A DNA stretch of 64,000 nt from Motiliproteus sp. MSK22-1. GTDB lineage: Bacteria > Pseudomonadota > Gammaproteobacteria > Pseudomonadales > Balneatricaceae. Both the position numbers and the translations under genes were made by a program. A model generated the notes under the pieces. The model had not been told where the DNA came from, did no database searches, and saw only the letters and a list, made by a program, of their open reading frames with translations. Within the stretch, counting starts at the first letter, position 1, and each line of letters opens with the position of its first letter. This document shows positions 8,965 to 18,045 of this stretch, in pieces. The stretch lies in NCBI RefSeq assembly GCF_001968815.1, contig NZ_MIEQ01000096.1, forward strand, positions 186,001 through 250,000, read 5' to 3'.

Positions 8965-9190
8965 TTAACAACCCTGTTTTTATTGAGTGGTATCGAGTTC
9001 TAAAATCTAAACCCGTTCTTGCCAGGCGTTTAATTCAATTCACATACAGTCGTGTTTTCAAAGGCATATCTGCATCAATATACTGGTGTAGAATACAGTA
9101 TAGTTTGAAGCGATGTCTGCTGTTAGAGCTGTTATTAATCAAGGGTTGTTCTTTTTGGAAAAATGGCGCCCGAGGTAAAGAGAGTATCGG

Positions 9191-9952
9191 ATGAAGAAGA
9201 TAAGCGTATCGTTGTGTCTTGCTTTGATTTTTGTGTTTGGGATGGAGCCGCGGCCTAGTGCAGCAGCGCTTGCTGATACGATTGAGCAGATAAAGCCTGC
9301 AGTTGTCGGTGTGGGTACCTTTCAGCCGACACGGCGACCTCGGAGTAAGTTATTAGGCACCGGTTTTGCCGTATCAGGTCGTTATGTCCTGACTAACTAT
9401 CATGTTGCCGGAGTCGATCTGGATAAGGAAAACAGGGAGCATCTGATTGTTTTTGTAGGTACTGGCGCTAAGCCCAAGCGTCTGAAGGCTAAGTTAGTTA
9501 AATCAGACAAGGTGCATGACCTGGCTGTACTTGAGGTTGATTTCCCCATTCCGTCTGTACGGCTTTCCGATACTAGAGTTCAACGGGAGGGTACCGAGGT
9601 TGCGTTTACCGGGTTTCCTATAGGTGCAGTGCTAGGGCTTTATCCGGTCACCCATCGAGGTTTGATTTCAAGTGTTACTCCAATCGCAATACCTTCTTCT
9701 GCTTCTAAGCTATTGAGTGCTAATAAGATTAAACGACTGAGAAATCCAACTCTGGTGTATCAGCTGGATGCGACCGCGTACCCGGGAAACAGTGGCAGTC
9801 CTCTATTTTTACCTGAAACTGGAGAGGTCATTGGAATTCTCAATATGGTGCATGTGAAGACAACCAAAGAAGATGTGTTAAGTAAGCCAAGCGGTATTAG
9901 TTTTGCGATTCCAATAAAGCATGCTGTTGAACTGATCAGAAGTTTACCTTGA
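9191..9952 (+). CDS. exported trypsin-like serine protease (S1/Do-like, no PDZ)
   Basis: This 253-residue protein has a signal peptide (about residues 1-26, ending PSAAA) and one chymotrypsin-fold protease domain. The catalytic triad is readable: His71 in LTNYHVAG, Asp110 in VHDLAVLEVD, and Ser201 in YPGNSGSP. There is no PDZ domain, so it is shorter than DegP/DegS and resembles single-domain periplasmic trypsin-like peptidases. It lies just upstream of prsK with a 109-base gap and is divergent from the ThiF-like gene. A role in processing exported PEP-CTERM proteins or in envelope quality control is plausible but inferred from position. The ATG at 9191 follows AAAGAGAG. Confidence 0.92.
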   Translation: MKKISVSLCLALIFVFGMEPRPSAAALADTIEQIKPAVVGVGTFQPTRRPRSKLLGTGFAVSGRYVLTNYHVAGVDLDKENREHLIVFVGTGAKPKRLKAKLVKSDKVHDLAVLEVDFPIPSVRLSDTRVQREGTEVAFTGFPIGAVLGLYPVTHRGLISSVTPIAIPSSASKLLSANKIKRLRNPTLVYQLDATAYPGNSGSPLFLPETGEVIGILNMVHVKTTKEDVLSKPSGISFAIPIKHAVELIRSLP

Positions 9953-10061
9953 TTTATAACCCTTTAGAGCGTTCAGTCGTCTTCAGGGCGCAATCTATAG
10001 TGGGATTCTTTGGTGTATACTTGCGCCTCTTGTGTTATTCACGGATGCATAGTCACAAACT

Positions 10062-12170
10062 ATGAGTATTTCAATCAGCTATTTATTTAGTGCGCTTTTG
10101 TTTTCGATTGTTCTTGTATTGTCTCTCGTTACCTGGCGTGGTCGCCTACACGGCGTTTGGCTTGTTCAGGCGCTGCTGATCAGTGTGCTCTGGTCGGTTT
10201 TTCATAGCCTAAACAGTGTTTTTGATGGAGAAGGCCTGGGTGGGCTTTTTATAGGGGATAATCTCGGCAGTTCGCTGATGGATAAAGGGCCCAGTCTCCA
10301 GGCTTTTGTTGATATCCTGCGTAACTTTAGCTGGACGTTGCTGCTGCTGAAACTATATAGCCTGCAGCAAGGGGTGGAAAAGGCCAACTTCTGGGGGCTG
10401 CGATCCCTGCATTGCCTGGTTGCCGGAGGATTGATTTTGGTTTTCGCAAACCTTATTCAATTCTCAACAGTTCCCTGGCGGCATTGGATACCGGTTAATA
10501 TTGTCCATTTCGGTCCTTTTGTGCTGGTGATTTTCACACTTTATTTACTTGAACAATGGTACCGCAATATCCCGAGAGAACAGCGTTGGGCGGTCAAGTT
10601 TCTGGCTGTAGGGCTTGCTGTTACCTTTGGCTATGACTTTATTCTTTTTTCAGAGGCCTTGTTATACGGCAGGATTGATCCCACTTTATGGGCCGCCCGT
10701 GGCTGGGTTTCGTCTCTGATGGTTCCTTTGATAGCGGTTTCTGTATATCGAGCAAAGGGATTAGATGAATCAGTCAGGCTTTCTCATCGAGCAGCCTATT
10801 ATTCTACAGGCTTGCTGTTGGCAGGAACCTATCTGTTAGTGATGGCGTTAGTTGGGTATTACCTTCGCTGGTTTGGTGGTAGCTGGGGGAGTGCTGTCCA
10901 GGTTGTGTTTCTGGTATTGTCCTTTTCCTCTTTGGCGTTGCTTGTCGGGTCCGGCAAGTTGCGAGCTATGATTGCTGTCTGGATTAGTAAGCATTTTTTT
11001 GCATATAAGTATGACTACCGAGAAGAGTGGGTCAGAGCCAATCGTCGGTTTGCTGTAGCATCAACCAAGGACGATTATTATGGTGAGTTGTTACAGGCGA
11101 TTACCGCTCCTATGGATTCCAGGGGAGGGGCGCTTTGGGCCCGGCATGGAGAAGAATTTATTCTGCGCTCGGAGTGGAATTGTGAGCGTTTTCCTGCGCT
11201 TTCTTATCAAGGCGACAGTGAGTTATTGCTGTTTTTACAGCAAACGGGTTGGGTTATAGAGTTGGAAGAATATCGTCGTGATCCGTCTCATTATAACAAT
11301 ATAGAACTCCCTGAATGGCTCTTTAACTCTCCGACATTGTGGCTGGTGCTTCCATTAATACATCAAGATGAGGTACAGGGGCTGGTTGGGTTGGGATACC
11401 CGCGTGCCGCGCGAGTACTGGATTGGGAAGATCGAGACCTGCTTAAGGCGTTGGGCGGGCAGTTGGCCACTTTACTGGCATTGCAATCAGCAAACGATGC
11501 CTTAACGGAATCTCGTCAGTTCGAAGCCTTCAATCGACTTTCGGCATTTGTGGTCCATGATCTTAAGAACGTCATTGCTCAATTGTCGTTGGTTGTCACG
11601 AATGCTGAACGCCATAAACATAACCCGGAATTTGTTGATGATGCTCTGGACACGCTGGCAAACGCCGTCTCACGAATGAATCGTCTGTTGAGTCAGTTGC
11701 GTCAGGAGAGTCAATTGAATAGCCATTCTGAAGTGGTTCAGGTTGCTGCTGTAGCAAAAGCGGTCGAAGTTAATCAGAAGGAGCAGCGGCCATCCCTTGT
11801 GCTTGAAAAGATGGATACCGAAGCCAAAGTTCAAGTGGAGAAAGAGCGTTTAATTTCCGTGTTGGGTCATCTGGTTCAAAATGCTCAGGAAGCAACGGAT
11901 GAGTCTGGTTCGGTGAAAATGTCCATTGATGTTGATGATGATTGGTTGAGCTTTGTGGTTGAGGATACCGGTGTGGGTATGGATGAAGAATTTATACGAA
12001 ACCGGCTGTTCAAGCCCTTTGATACAACAAAGGGGCGTGCGGGGATGGGAATTGGTGTCTATGAAGCCCAGCAATCGGTCAAAAGCTGGAGAGGACATAT
12101 TAGTGTTACAAGTAGTGTTGGTGAAGGTACTATTTTCAGGGTAACCTTACCGTTGTATCGTACTGGCTAG
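10062..12170 (+). CDS. prsK: PEP-CTERM system sensor histidine kinase PrsK
   Basis: This 702-residue membrane kinase has about eight to ten hydrophobic helices in residues 1-305 and a GAF-like sensory region (about 330-480). A histidine kinase core follows: the H-box FVVHDLKN with phospho-acceptor His499, an N-box around VQNAQEA, and the G-boxes EDTGVGMDEEF and KGRAGMGIGVY. This order is that of PrsK, the kinase paired with PrsR in exosortase A systems. It should sense an unknown membrane or envelope signal and phosphorylate PrsR, whose gene starts 17 bases downstream. The start codon lacks a strong Shine-Dalgarno, but the N terminus begins with a good membrane helix. Confidence 0.95.
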   Translation: MSISISYLFSALLFSIVLVLSLVTWRGRLHGVWLVQALLISVLWSVFHSLNSVFDGEGLGGLFIGDNLGSSLMDKGPSLQAFVDILRNFSWTLLLLKLYSLQQGVEKANFWGLRSLHCLVAGGLILVFANLIQFSTVPWRHWIPVNIVHFGPFVLVIFTLYLLEQWYRNIPREQRWAVKFLAVGLAVTFGYDFILFSEALLYGRIDPTLWAARGWVSSLMVPLIAVSVYRAKGLDESVRLSHRAAYYSTGLLLAGTYLLVMALVGYYLRWFGGSWGSAVQVVFLVLSFSSLALLVGSGKLRAMIAVWISKHFFAYKYDYREEWVRANRRFAVASTKDDYYGELLQAITAPMDSRGGALWARHGEEFILRSEWNCERFPALSYQGDSELLLFLQQTGWVIELEEYRRDPSHYNNIELPEWLFNSPTLWLVLPLIHQDEVQGLVGLGYPRAARVLDWEDRDLLKALGGQLATLLALQSANDALTESRQFEAFNRLSAFVVHDLKNVIAQLSLVVTNAERHKHNPEFVDDALDTLANAVSRMNRLLSQLRQESQLNSHSEVVQVAAVAKAVEVNQKEQRPSLVLEKMDTEAKVQVEKERLISVLGHLVQNAQEATDESGSVKMSIDVDDDWLSFVVEDTGVGMDEEFIRNRLFKPFDTTKGRAGMGIGVYEAQQSVKSWRGHISVTSSVGEGTIFRVTLPLYRTG

Positions 12171-12186
12171 AATAAACAAGGAAGCG

Positions 12187-13650
12187 ATGGTGGCAACAGA
12201 CGTATCGGCAAAAAAAGCAGCAAACAAGGTACGGAATAAAAAGGAAAACGAAGTGGGTGATAGTGCAAAAACAGTAAAAAAAGCAGAACGAAAAACCCTG
12301 TTGATCGTAGAAGATGATCGCGGTTTACAAAAACAGCTCAGATGGTGTTTTGAGCAGTATGATCTCGTCTTTGCTGAAGATCATGAGTCTGCAATAACTC
12401 AATTACGTCGATTTGAACCATCTGTGGTTACGCTTGATTTGGGGTTGCCACCAGATCCTGCAAATGCATCCGTTGGTTTGGGCGTTTTACAGGAAATACT
12501 GAAGCTGGCCCCCCGAACCAAGGTTATTGTCGTTACTGGAAATGATGATAAAGCGAATGCCATTAAGGCTGTTGACCTTGGCGCTTATGATTATTACCAG
12601 AAGCCAATAGATCCAGATGTGCTTGGCCTGGTGGTTGAACGGGCTTTTAAGCTGGGAGAGCTTGAAGAGGAAAATCGAAAGCTTGCAGCACTGCGTCATG
12701 CTACCCCGCTTGAGGGGTTGGTGGCTGCCTCTGATGAAATGCTGGATATTTGCCGTACTATTGAAAAAATTGCCCCTGCGGATATCGGTACTTTATTACT
12801 TGGCGAAAGTGGCACCGGTAAGGAAGTTCTTGCTCGTGCAATTCACCAGTTAAGCAATCGGTCTGAAGGTAAGTTTGTGGCAATAAATTGCGCATCTATA
12901 CCAGATAATCTGTTGGAAAGTGAGTTATTTGGTTATGAGAAAGGAGCGTTCACTGGTGCCGTTAAGCAGACACCGGGAAAGATAGAGACCGCTCACAAGG
13001 GAACCCTTTTTCTGGATGAAATAGGGGATATGCCGATGCCGCTGCAAGCAAAAATGTTGCGTTTTTTACAGGAAAAAACAATTGAACGCATTGGTGGGCG
13101 GGAAGAAATTGGCGTTGATGTCCGCATTATCAGTGCAACTCACCAGAACCTGGAGCAATTGATTCAACAGGCTCTCTTTCGTGAAGATCTTTTTTACCGT
13201 TTGAGTGAATTTACTATCAATATTCCGCCTTTAAGAGATCGGGGTGGAGATGCCATTGTTATTGCAAGAGCCTTTTTAACCAAGTATGCAGAACAGTTTT
13301 CCAAGAGTGTTCGGGGTTACTCGGAGGATGCTGTCAGCGCAATTGGTGGATTCAATTGGCCTGGTAATATTCGTGAACTTGAGAACCGGGTAAAAAGGGC
13401 CGTTGTTATGGCTGATAACGGTCTGGTATCTGCTAAAGACCTGGATCTGAAAGTGCCGGAAACCGAAGTTGATCAGTTCCCGTTCAATCTTAAAGAAGCG
13501 CGCGAGCAAATGGAGCGATCACTGATTATCCGGGCAATTAACCACACCCAAAATAATATTACCAAAGCGTCTGAGTTGCTTGGGGTTACCAGGCCGACAC
13601 TTTATGCGTTGATGAGCAAACACAATATTCAATCGATTGAAGAGGCGTAA
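12187..13650 (+). CDS. prsR: PEP-CTERM-box response regulator PrsR (sigma-54 activator)
   Basis: This is a 487-residue NtrC-type regulator. The receiver domain starts at about residue 37 (LLIVEDD) with phospho-acceptor Asp84 in TLDLGLP. The AAA+ sigma-54 interaction domain has Walker A GESGTGKE (206-213) and an intact GAFTGA loop (253-258). The C-terminal Fis-type helix-turn-helix is at about 459-482 (ASELLGVTRPTLYALM). It should activate sigma-54 promoters such as the one at 7013-7030. The roughly 35 residues before the receiver are lysine- and alanine-rich and are not part of the usual family. The ATG at 12187 has a good AAGGAAG ribosome site, so this extension appears real. Its gene is co-transcribed with prsK and followed 8 bases later by xrtA. 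Confidence 0.95.
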   Translation: MVATDVSAKKAANKVRNKKENEVGDSAKTVKKAERKTLLIVEDDRGLQKQLRWCFEQYDLVFAEDHESAITQLRRFEPSVVTLDLGLPPDPANASVGLGVLQEILKLAPRTKVIVVTGNDDKANAIKAVDLGAYDYYQKPIDPDVLGLVVERAFKLGELEEENRKLAALRHATPLEGLVAASDEMLDICRTIEKIAPADIGTLLLGESGTGKEVLARAIHQLSNRSEGKFVAINCASIPDNLLESELFGYEKGAFTGAVKQTPGKIETAHKGTLFLDEIGDMPMPLQAKMLRFLQEKTIERIGGREEIGVDVRIISATHQNLEQLIQQALFREDLFYRLSEFTINIPPLRDRGGDAIVIARAFLTKYAEQFSKSVRGYSEDAVSAIGGFNWPGNIRELENRVKRAVVMADNGLVSAKDLDLKVPETEVDQFPFNLKEAREQMERSLIIRAINHTQNNITKASELLGVTRPTLYALMSKHNIQSIEEA

Positions 13651-13658
13651 AGAAGGGT

Positions 13659-15164
13659 ATGTTAACGTCCTCGGTACGGAGTGTCATGTCGGAAAAGCAC
13701 TGTTGGGTGGCGTACTCTCTTGCTGTGCTTCTGCCGGTTTTCCTGTTTATCAGTAATTCGGCAATGATGTTGGATCTTTGGAAGTACAGCTTTGATGACG
13801 GGACCTATTCCCATGCTTTTCTGATGCCGCCGGTTTTTCTCTATCTGATCTATGAGGCCCATGCCAGAGGGAGGCTACGTTTTAACGATGGACTGCCACT
13901 TGCTGTTTTAGCGGCATTTATATTGGTGACCTTGTTGTATCTTGCAGCCTATAGCGCTCAAATTGCGATACTGTATAGAGTTCTCTTTCCGCTATCAGTG
14001 CTATTGGCGATGTTTTTACTCTTCAGGCCAAGCATTGCTGTGGCGATGCCGGTTGTTGTGATCTGGTTTGTGTTTCCCATATGGGGAGTGCTCACTGCGC
14101 CGTTACAGGGTATGTCGGTATCTGCCGTCAATTTCTTGATGTCATTTTCCAGTATACCTACTTACGTTGAAGGAAATTTTGTTCAAATTCCCTCGGGATT
14201 ATTTGAGATTGCAGGAGGTTGTAGTGGGTTACGTTACTTTATTGTCTCGCTGTTGCTGTGCATGCTTTTTGTTTATCTCAATATTTCCAACTGGCGCAAA
14301 GCGCTGATATTTATAGCCGTGGCGTTGCTGGGAGCCTTGGTGATCAACTGGATAAGGATAGTGATTCTTATCTATGTTGGTCATTTTACTGAAATGCAAA
14401 GCAGTCTAATGGAGGACCATAATCAACTTGGCTGGTATTTATACGTTCCTTATCTGATTGCATTGATGGCGTTTGGAGGACGTCTTAGGGATGAGCTTCC
14501 GAAAGAGGAGGCTGAGCAGCATGAGAAGTCTGAACAGGAAACTGGTCGGGTCACCCGGGATAATCCTGCTATATCAGGCTCAAAAGTTCCTGTTTTAAAT
14601 CTGTCGGTATTGATCTTTTTCGGTGTCGTTCTGTCCAGTACAACAGTAGCGACTGTTGCTTCCTGGAAAGGGAGTTCTACTGCTTTGCAAAGCCCGTTGA
14701 AGGAATCAGCAAGCTTGATCGGATGGGAGCCCGGCGACGCTGAGGACCTGGTTCCTGCTGTTCAGGATTTTTCGAGTGTTGCTGGTTTTAGTCGATTGGT
14801 TTCCGACAATCGTTTGCTTTACCGAAAATACCTCTTTTCGGGAGAAGATGAAGCATTAAAGGCCACTTATTATCTTCATCAGGCGATGCCCGAAGAAGGT
14901 TGGAGGCAAGTGAGTCGTGACTCGGATGAATTGGCAAATTACCTCGTGGCAAGGGATGGATTTCGTCAAAATGCCGTTGCTGCCTATTGGTATCAGTACG
15001 GAGAGTTGACAACGCCCAGTCGCCAGCATTTAAGGTTGGAGCGACTGAAGTCCTTCTATACTCTGAACAGATCAACTGCACTACACTGGCTATGGCTTCC
15101 TTGTGAGCAGGAATGTGAGGCAGAGCTTGAAACAATCAAGCAGCAGGTCAAGGCGTTGCAATAA
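13659..15164 (+). CDS. xrtA: exosortase A fused to EpsI domain
   Basis: This 501-residue membrane transpeptidase-like enzyme should cleave PEP-CTERM proteins at the inner membrane. The N-terminal 290 residues hold about eight membrane helices and the catalytic set. Cys188 lies in AGGCSGLRY, Arg233 in NWIRIV, and His254 in EDHNQLGW. After a charged linker (about 280-305) and one more helix comes a periplasmic EpsI-type domain (about 330-501), commonly fused to exosortase A. The gene follows prsR by 8 bases with an AAGAAGG ribosome site, so prsK-prsR-xrtA form one operon. Its only clear canonical substrate in the window is the VPEP protein at 7081. Confidence 0.95.
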   Translation: MLTSSVRSVMSEKHCWVAYSLAVLLPVFLFISNSAMMLDLWKYSFDDGTYSHAFLMPPVFLYLIYEAHARGRLRFNDGLPLAVLAAFILVTLLYLAAYSAQIAILYRVLFPLSVLLAMFLLFRPSIAVAMPVVVIWFVFPIWGVLTAPLQGMSVSAVNFLMSFSSIPTYVEGNFVQIPSGLFEIAGGCSGLRYFIVSLLLCMLFVYLNISNWRKALIFIAVALLGALVINWIRIVILIYVGHFTEMQSSLMEDHNQLGWYLYVPYLIALMAFGGRLRDELPKEEAEQHEKSEQETGRVTRDNPAISGSKVPVLNLSVLIFFGVVLSSTTVATVASWKGSSTALQSPLKESASLIGWEPGDAEDLVPAVQDFSSVAGFSRLVSDNRLLYRKYLFSGEDEALKATYYLHQAMPEEGWRQVSRDSDELANYLVARDGFRQNAVAAYWYQYGELTTPSRQHLRLERLKSFYTLNRSTALHWLWLPCEQECEAELETIKQQVKALQ

Positions 15165-15168
15165 GGGG

Positions 15169-15324
15169 CTACGATAAAAGGTAATAGTTTTTATTGATAG
15201 TATTGATGGCCTTTCTTTGGTCATCAATATCTGAAGCCGTTCCAATCAGACTACTTGTCCTGTTGGAATCTTGTTTCTGCTGTGCATGGTGATCTCGCTG
15301 TGCTTTCTTAGGTTTATTGTTCAT
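15169..15324 (-). CDS. possible small protein, 51 aa
   Basis: An open frame of 51 codons begins MNNKPKKAQRDHH and ends NKNYYLLS on the minus strand, filling the gap between the 3' end of xrtA and the O-ligase-like gene. It is very hydrophilic, with no signal or membrane segment. No clear ribosome site precedes the ATG, only an A-rich run, although the hairpin at 15335-15369 sits just upstream. A frame of this size can arise by chance. I list it as a candidate only. Confidence 0.2.
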   Translation of the reverse strand: MNNKPKKAQRDHHAQQKQDSNRTSSLIGTASDIDDQRKAINTINKNYYLLS

Positions 15325-15334
15325 TTTTTTGTAT

Positions 15335-15369
15335 ATCAGCCTCTTTTCTTTAATAGTAAAGAGGCTGAT
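15335..15369. terminator. 12-bp stem hairpin between convergent genes
   Basis: ATCAGCCTCTTT (15335-15346) pairs exactly with AAAGAGGCTGAT (15358-15369) across an 11-base loop. It lies between the convergent xrtA and O-ligase-like genes. There is no good T run on either strand, so it may be a weak terminator or an mRNA 3' end stabiliser. Confidence 0.5.
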
Positions 15370-15401
15370 TCTGTTGCGTCAGATCTCTGTGCTCACCCTG
15401 T

Positions 15402-16739
15402 CTACCGGAGCCCTATTTTCAGCGTCAGATAAACTGCGATAATGACTACCCAGCAATAGCCCATACAGGAGAACACGGTATCGCGGCTGTAATATCGGTA
15501 AAAGTCGGGCATTAGCTTAAACAGTCTTATATGAGAGGCAATGCTCATTCCCATAAAGATGAACAGTAAGAGCGTATAGGTTCGGCTAAGAAAAAAAGCC
15601 GTGATCATAAAACCGATCATAGAGTAGAAAAGAGTCTTGTTTATCAAGAGTTCTTCGGTGCACTCTTTGCTCACGGGTTGAGCAGCAATGAGTTCTTTTC
15701 TGTCTTCTGAATAGGTTGGTTTTTGAGACTTCAAAAAAATGTAACTGACAAAAACTGTCAGGATGAGGGCGCCTCCCCAGAGAGAATATCCGGGAATACC
15801 CAGCTCGCCAGCAATCAGGACGTAGGAGTTATGGGCTGTTTTGCCGTGCCAGTCAATAAAGTTCCCCATGCCAACGCCAAACACGGGGTTATGTATTAGC
15901 ATCTGAATGCCATCATACCAGGCATCAAGGCGGCCCTGAGAGGAGGAGTCTGCGGCAGATATTCCTCTAAAGCTAGAAAGCAACGTAGCAAGTGCTGGTG
16001 CTATTACAACGGAAATAAGCACCATTTTCGCGCTGCCATAGGATATCAGGAAATAAAGTCCAACCAGGGACAGCGCCCCAAGTAAAGTGCCGCGGGAGTC
16101 TGTCAGGTAAATGCCGTAGCAGATAGCCGTGAATACTGCCAGCATTAGCAACTTTTTGATCATTCCTCCCGTATGAAAAAAGTAAACCACGAAGGGGATG
16201 TTCATCACCAGGAACATTCCAAGATCGTTAGGGTCGCTAAAAAATCCCAGATAAGTAATTCGTCCATCACCAACCGATTGTGAATCACCGGCCCAACCGT
16301 ATCCAAAGAAATTCAATTGCTGACTATGGCCGTTATGGACCATAAACATTGAGGCCGCCAGGCATATCCACATCAGCAGGATCTGGCGCTGAATTGTCGT
16401 GATGGCTGTACTGAATAAAAACAGGGGAATAATTGAGCTGACCAGTAATCTTTCAGACTGATTTATCCCCTGCATTCCCCATCCATTTAGAAACGCTGAG
16501 ACACTGATAAACGGTAGTAGTGCCAGCAGCATCCAATGCTGCGGGTACAGTTTGATGGGGCGTTGGGCAATAAGGACGATTAAAAAACAAATAATTGCGC
16601 ACACTTTTATTAGAATCCATTCGGCACTTTCCTGCCAGAATTCATGAGGTCGAATAAGAACTAACGCGGTATATAAGAAGAGAAAGAAAAATGCGACTGC
16701 AGAATCCTTTTCTTCAACTTGTGGAGTGTTAATGACCAT
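15402..16739 (-). CDS. O-antigen ligase/polymerase-like protein, exosortase A-associated (Wzy/WaaL family)
   Basis: This 445-residue protein has about eleven hydrophobic helices and a large periplasmic loop containing DAWYDGIQMLIHNPVFGVGM and WHGKTAHNSYV. That loop is the conserved O-ligase (PF04932-type) signature region with its H-N-S motif. The family polymerises or ligates lipid-linked glycans on the periplasmic face, and a subfamily is tied to exosortase A and annotated as a probable O-glycosylation ligase. It could be the Wzy polymerase of this polysaccharide or a ligase that joins glycan to sorted protein, and the sequence does not decide. It follows the FemAB/GNAT-like gene on the same strand. 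Confidence 0.85.
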   Translation of the reverse strand: MVINTPQVEEKDSAVAFFFLFLYTALVLIRPHEFWQESAEWILIKVCAIICFLIVLIAQRPIKLYPQHWMLLALLPFISVSAFLNGWGMQGINQSERLLVSSIIPLFLFSTAITTIQRQILLMWICLAASMFMVHNGHSQQLNFFGYGWAGDSQSVGDGRITYLGFFSDPNDLGMFLVMNIPFVVYFFHTGGMIKKLLMLAVFTAICYGIYLTDSRGTLLGALSLVGLYFLISYGSAKMVLISVVIAPALATLLSSFRGISAADSSSQGRLDAWYDGIQMLIHNPVFGVGMGNFIDWHGKTAHNSYVLIAGELGIPGYSLWGGALILTVFVSYIFLKSQKPTYSEDRKELIAAQPVSKECTEELLINKTLFYSMIGFMITAFFLSRTYTLLLFIFMGMSIASHIRLFKLMPDFYRYYSRDTVFSCMGYCWVVIIAVYLTLKIGLR

Positions 16740-16845
16740 CAGTAATTATCCATGTTCTATTATGTTGCTTAGTGCTTATATGCAACGTAGTTTGTTTAGT
16801 TCAATGAGCATTGCAGCCTGGTCATTGTGTTAAGTTAAAAGCACC

Positions 16846-17970
16846 TTAGACTGACTGCTTTCTGATTGTGCCAATCGATCGTTTGATGTCTCTGATTTGT
16901 TCCATTCCCTGTGCTGTATAGTAGCGTAAAGCTCCTGAGCTGGAGCGCGGGAAGGCCGTAAGGTTTATGATCGGCGTTTGTTTGCTCGCCCAGGATTTTT
17001 TATAGCTAATTTCACCACCGCGCATAAAGTCGTAGGAGTGGTATTCATCAGCCGCTGTCAATAAGACGGCTATGTGAGCAAGAATACCTGGAGAACCGCT
17101 GCAAGATGTATCAATGCCCGATTGGTAATAGTAGATTTGGCCCTGGCAATAGAAACAATAAATAGCAGCGACAGCTGTTTTATGCTCGTTTGCTTTACTT
17201 ATTATGAGTATTTTCGCGCCTTCGCCAGGAGCAATCAAGTCGAAATAGCGCCGATGAAACTGGTAAAAAAGATCATTGACAAAGGCCCCTTTTTTACCGT
17301 TTGCCTTCCAGCGTATTTCATGCAGGCGTTGCAGAATCGGCCAGGCACTATCGAACTCGTCTGGTTGACTAAATGTATCGATTTGGTAGCTATTGTCCAG
17401 AAACCGGTTCAGCAATCTTAAGGCTTTCTTTGAAAGGTTGCTTGAGGGCAGGGTTTTTAGCGTCGTCTTGACATCTTGGCCTAACGGGACCTGATATCGT
17501 ACACCATTTCTTTTGGTCTGAACGTAACAATGGGTAGCAGACCAAAGCTTATGTAGTAAAGACGTTTCTTCAATTTGATCCAATTGCACCTGTTTGATGC
17601 TATTTAGCGTCTGGCTTTGATGTTTGGCTAGCGTTTGAATTACTTCTTGCTGTAGGCCGGCAGTCACAATAATGTCGACAAACTCGGAACAGATTTCAGT
17701 TTCTTCCGGCTCTCCCTTTCCCATTAGATATAGCGAGATTGTACCTGCTTCTTTACGCGAGTAATAAGGAACAATCGCAACCAGCTGCTGCTCTGTATAG
17801 ACGCAGTATATATGCAGCTTCCAGTTTGTTTCCTTGAATGTATTCCACCAACTGTGAAGCCACTCCCAGCTGTTGCATAACTCCGGTTTCGAAGAGAGTT
17901 TATGCAGTTCACACCAGGTTTTTTCCAGTGCGGTAAACTGATGGTCATCGGTGATGACACGAATTTCCAT
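16846..17970 (-). CDS. FemAB/BcsL-like GNAT N-acyltransferase
   Basis: This 374-residue soluble protein fits the CelD/BcsL (Acetyltransf_6) type of GNAT fold related to FemAB. The N-terminal half has CNSWEWLHSWWNTF (about 41-54). The later domain holds a KANGKKGAF segment, AAIYCFYCQGQIYYYQSG (about 283-300) and YDFMRGGEISYKKSWA, which matches the usual 'D-F-x-x-G-x-x-x-Y-K-x-x-W' ending. Such enzymes transfer acyl or aminoacyl groups in polysaccharide clusters, and a PEP-CTERM-associated FemAB family is known. Together with the asparagine-synthase-like gene it suggests N-acyl or amino-acid decoration, which is inference. Confidence 0.82.
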   Translation of the reverse strand: MEIRVITDDHQFTALEKTWCELHKLSSKPELCNSWEWLHSWWNTFKETNWKLHIYCVYTEQQLVAIVPYYSRKEAGTISLYLMGKGEPEETEICSEFVDIIVTAGLQQEVIQTLAKHQSQTLNSIKQVQLDQIEETSLLHKLWSATHCYVQTKRNGVRYQVPLGQDVKTTLKTLPSSNLSKKALRLLNRFLDNSYQIDTFSQPDEFDSAWPILQRLHEIRWKANGKKGAFVNDLFYQFHRRYFDLIAPGEGAKILIISKANEHKTAVAAIYCFYCQGQIYYYQSGIDTSCSGSPGILAHIAVLLTAADEYHSYDFMRGGEISYKKSWASKQTPIINLTAFPRSSSGALRYYTAQGMEQIRDIKRSIGTIRKQSV

Positions 17971-18045
17971 GGGTAATGAGGCACCTTAAGACGACGAAGT
18001 AATGATCATCTGATATTCAACAAATCTGTATGGCTTGCAAAGCTT

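Noticed and set aside
10012-10024. Sigma-54-like TTTGGTGTATACTTGC upstream of prsK
   Set aside because: The spacing between GG and GC is nine bases, one short. Sigma-54 promoters are strict about this distance.
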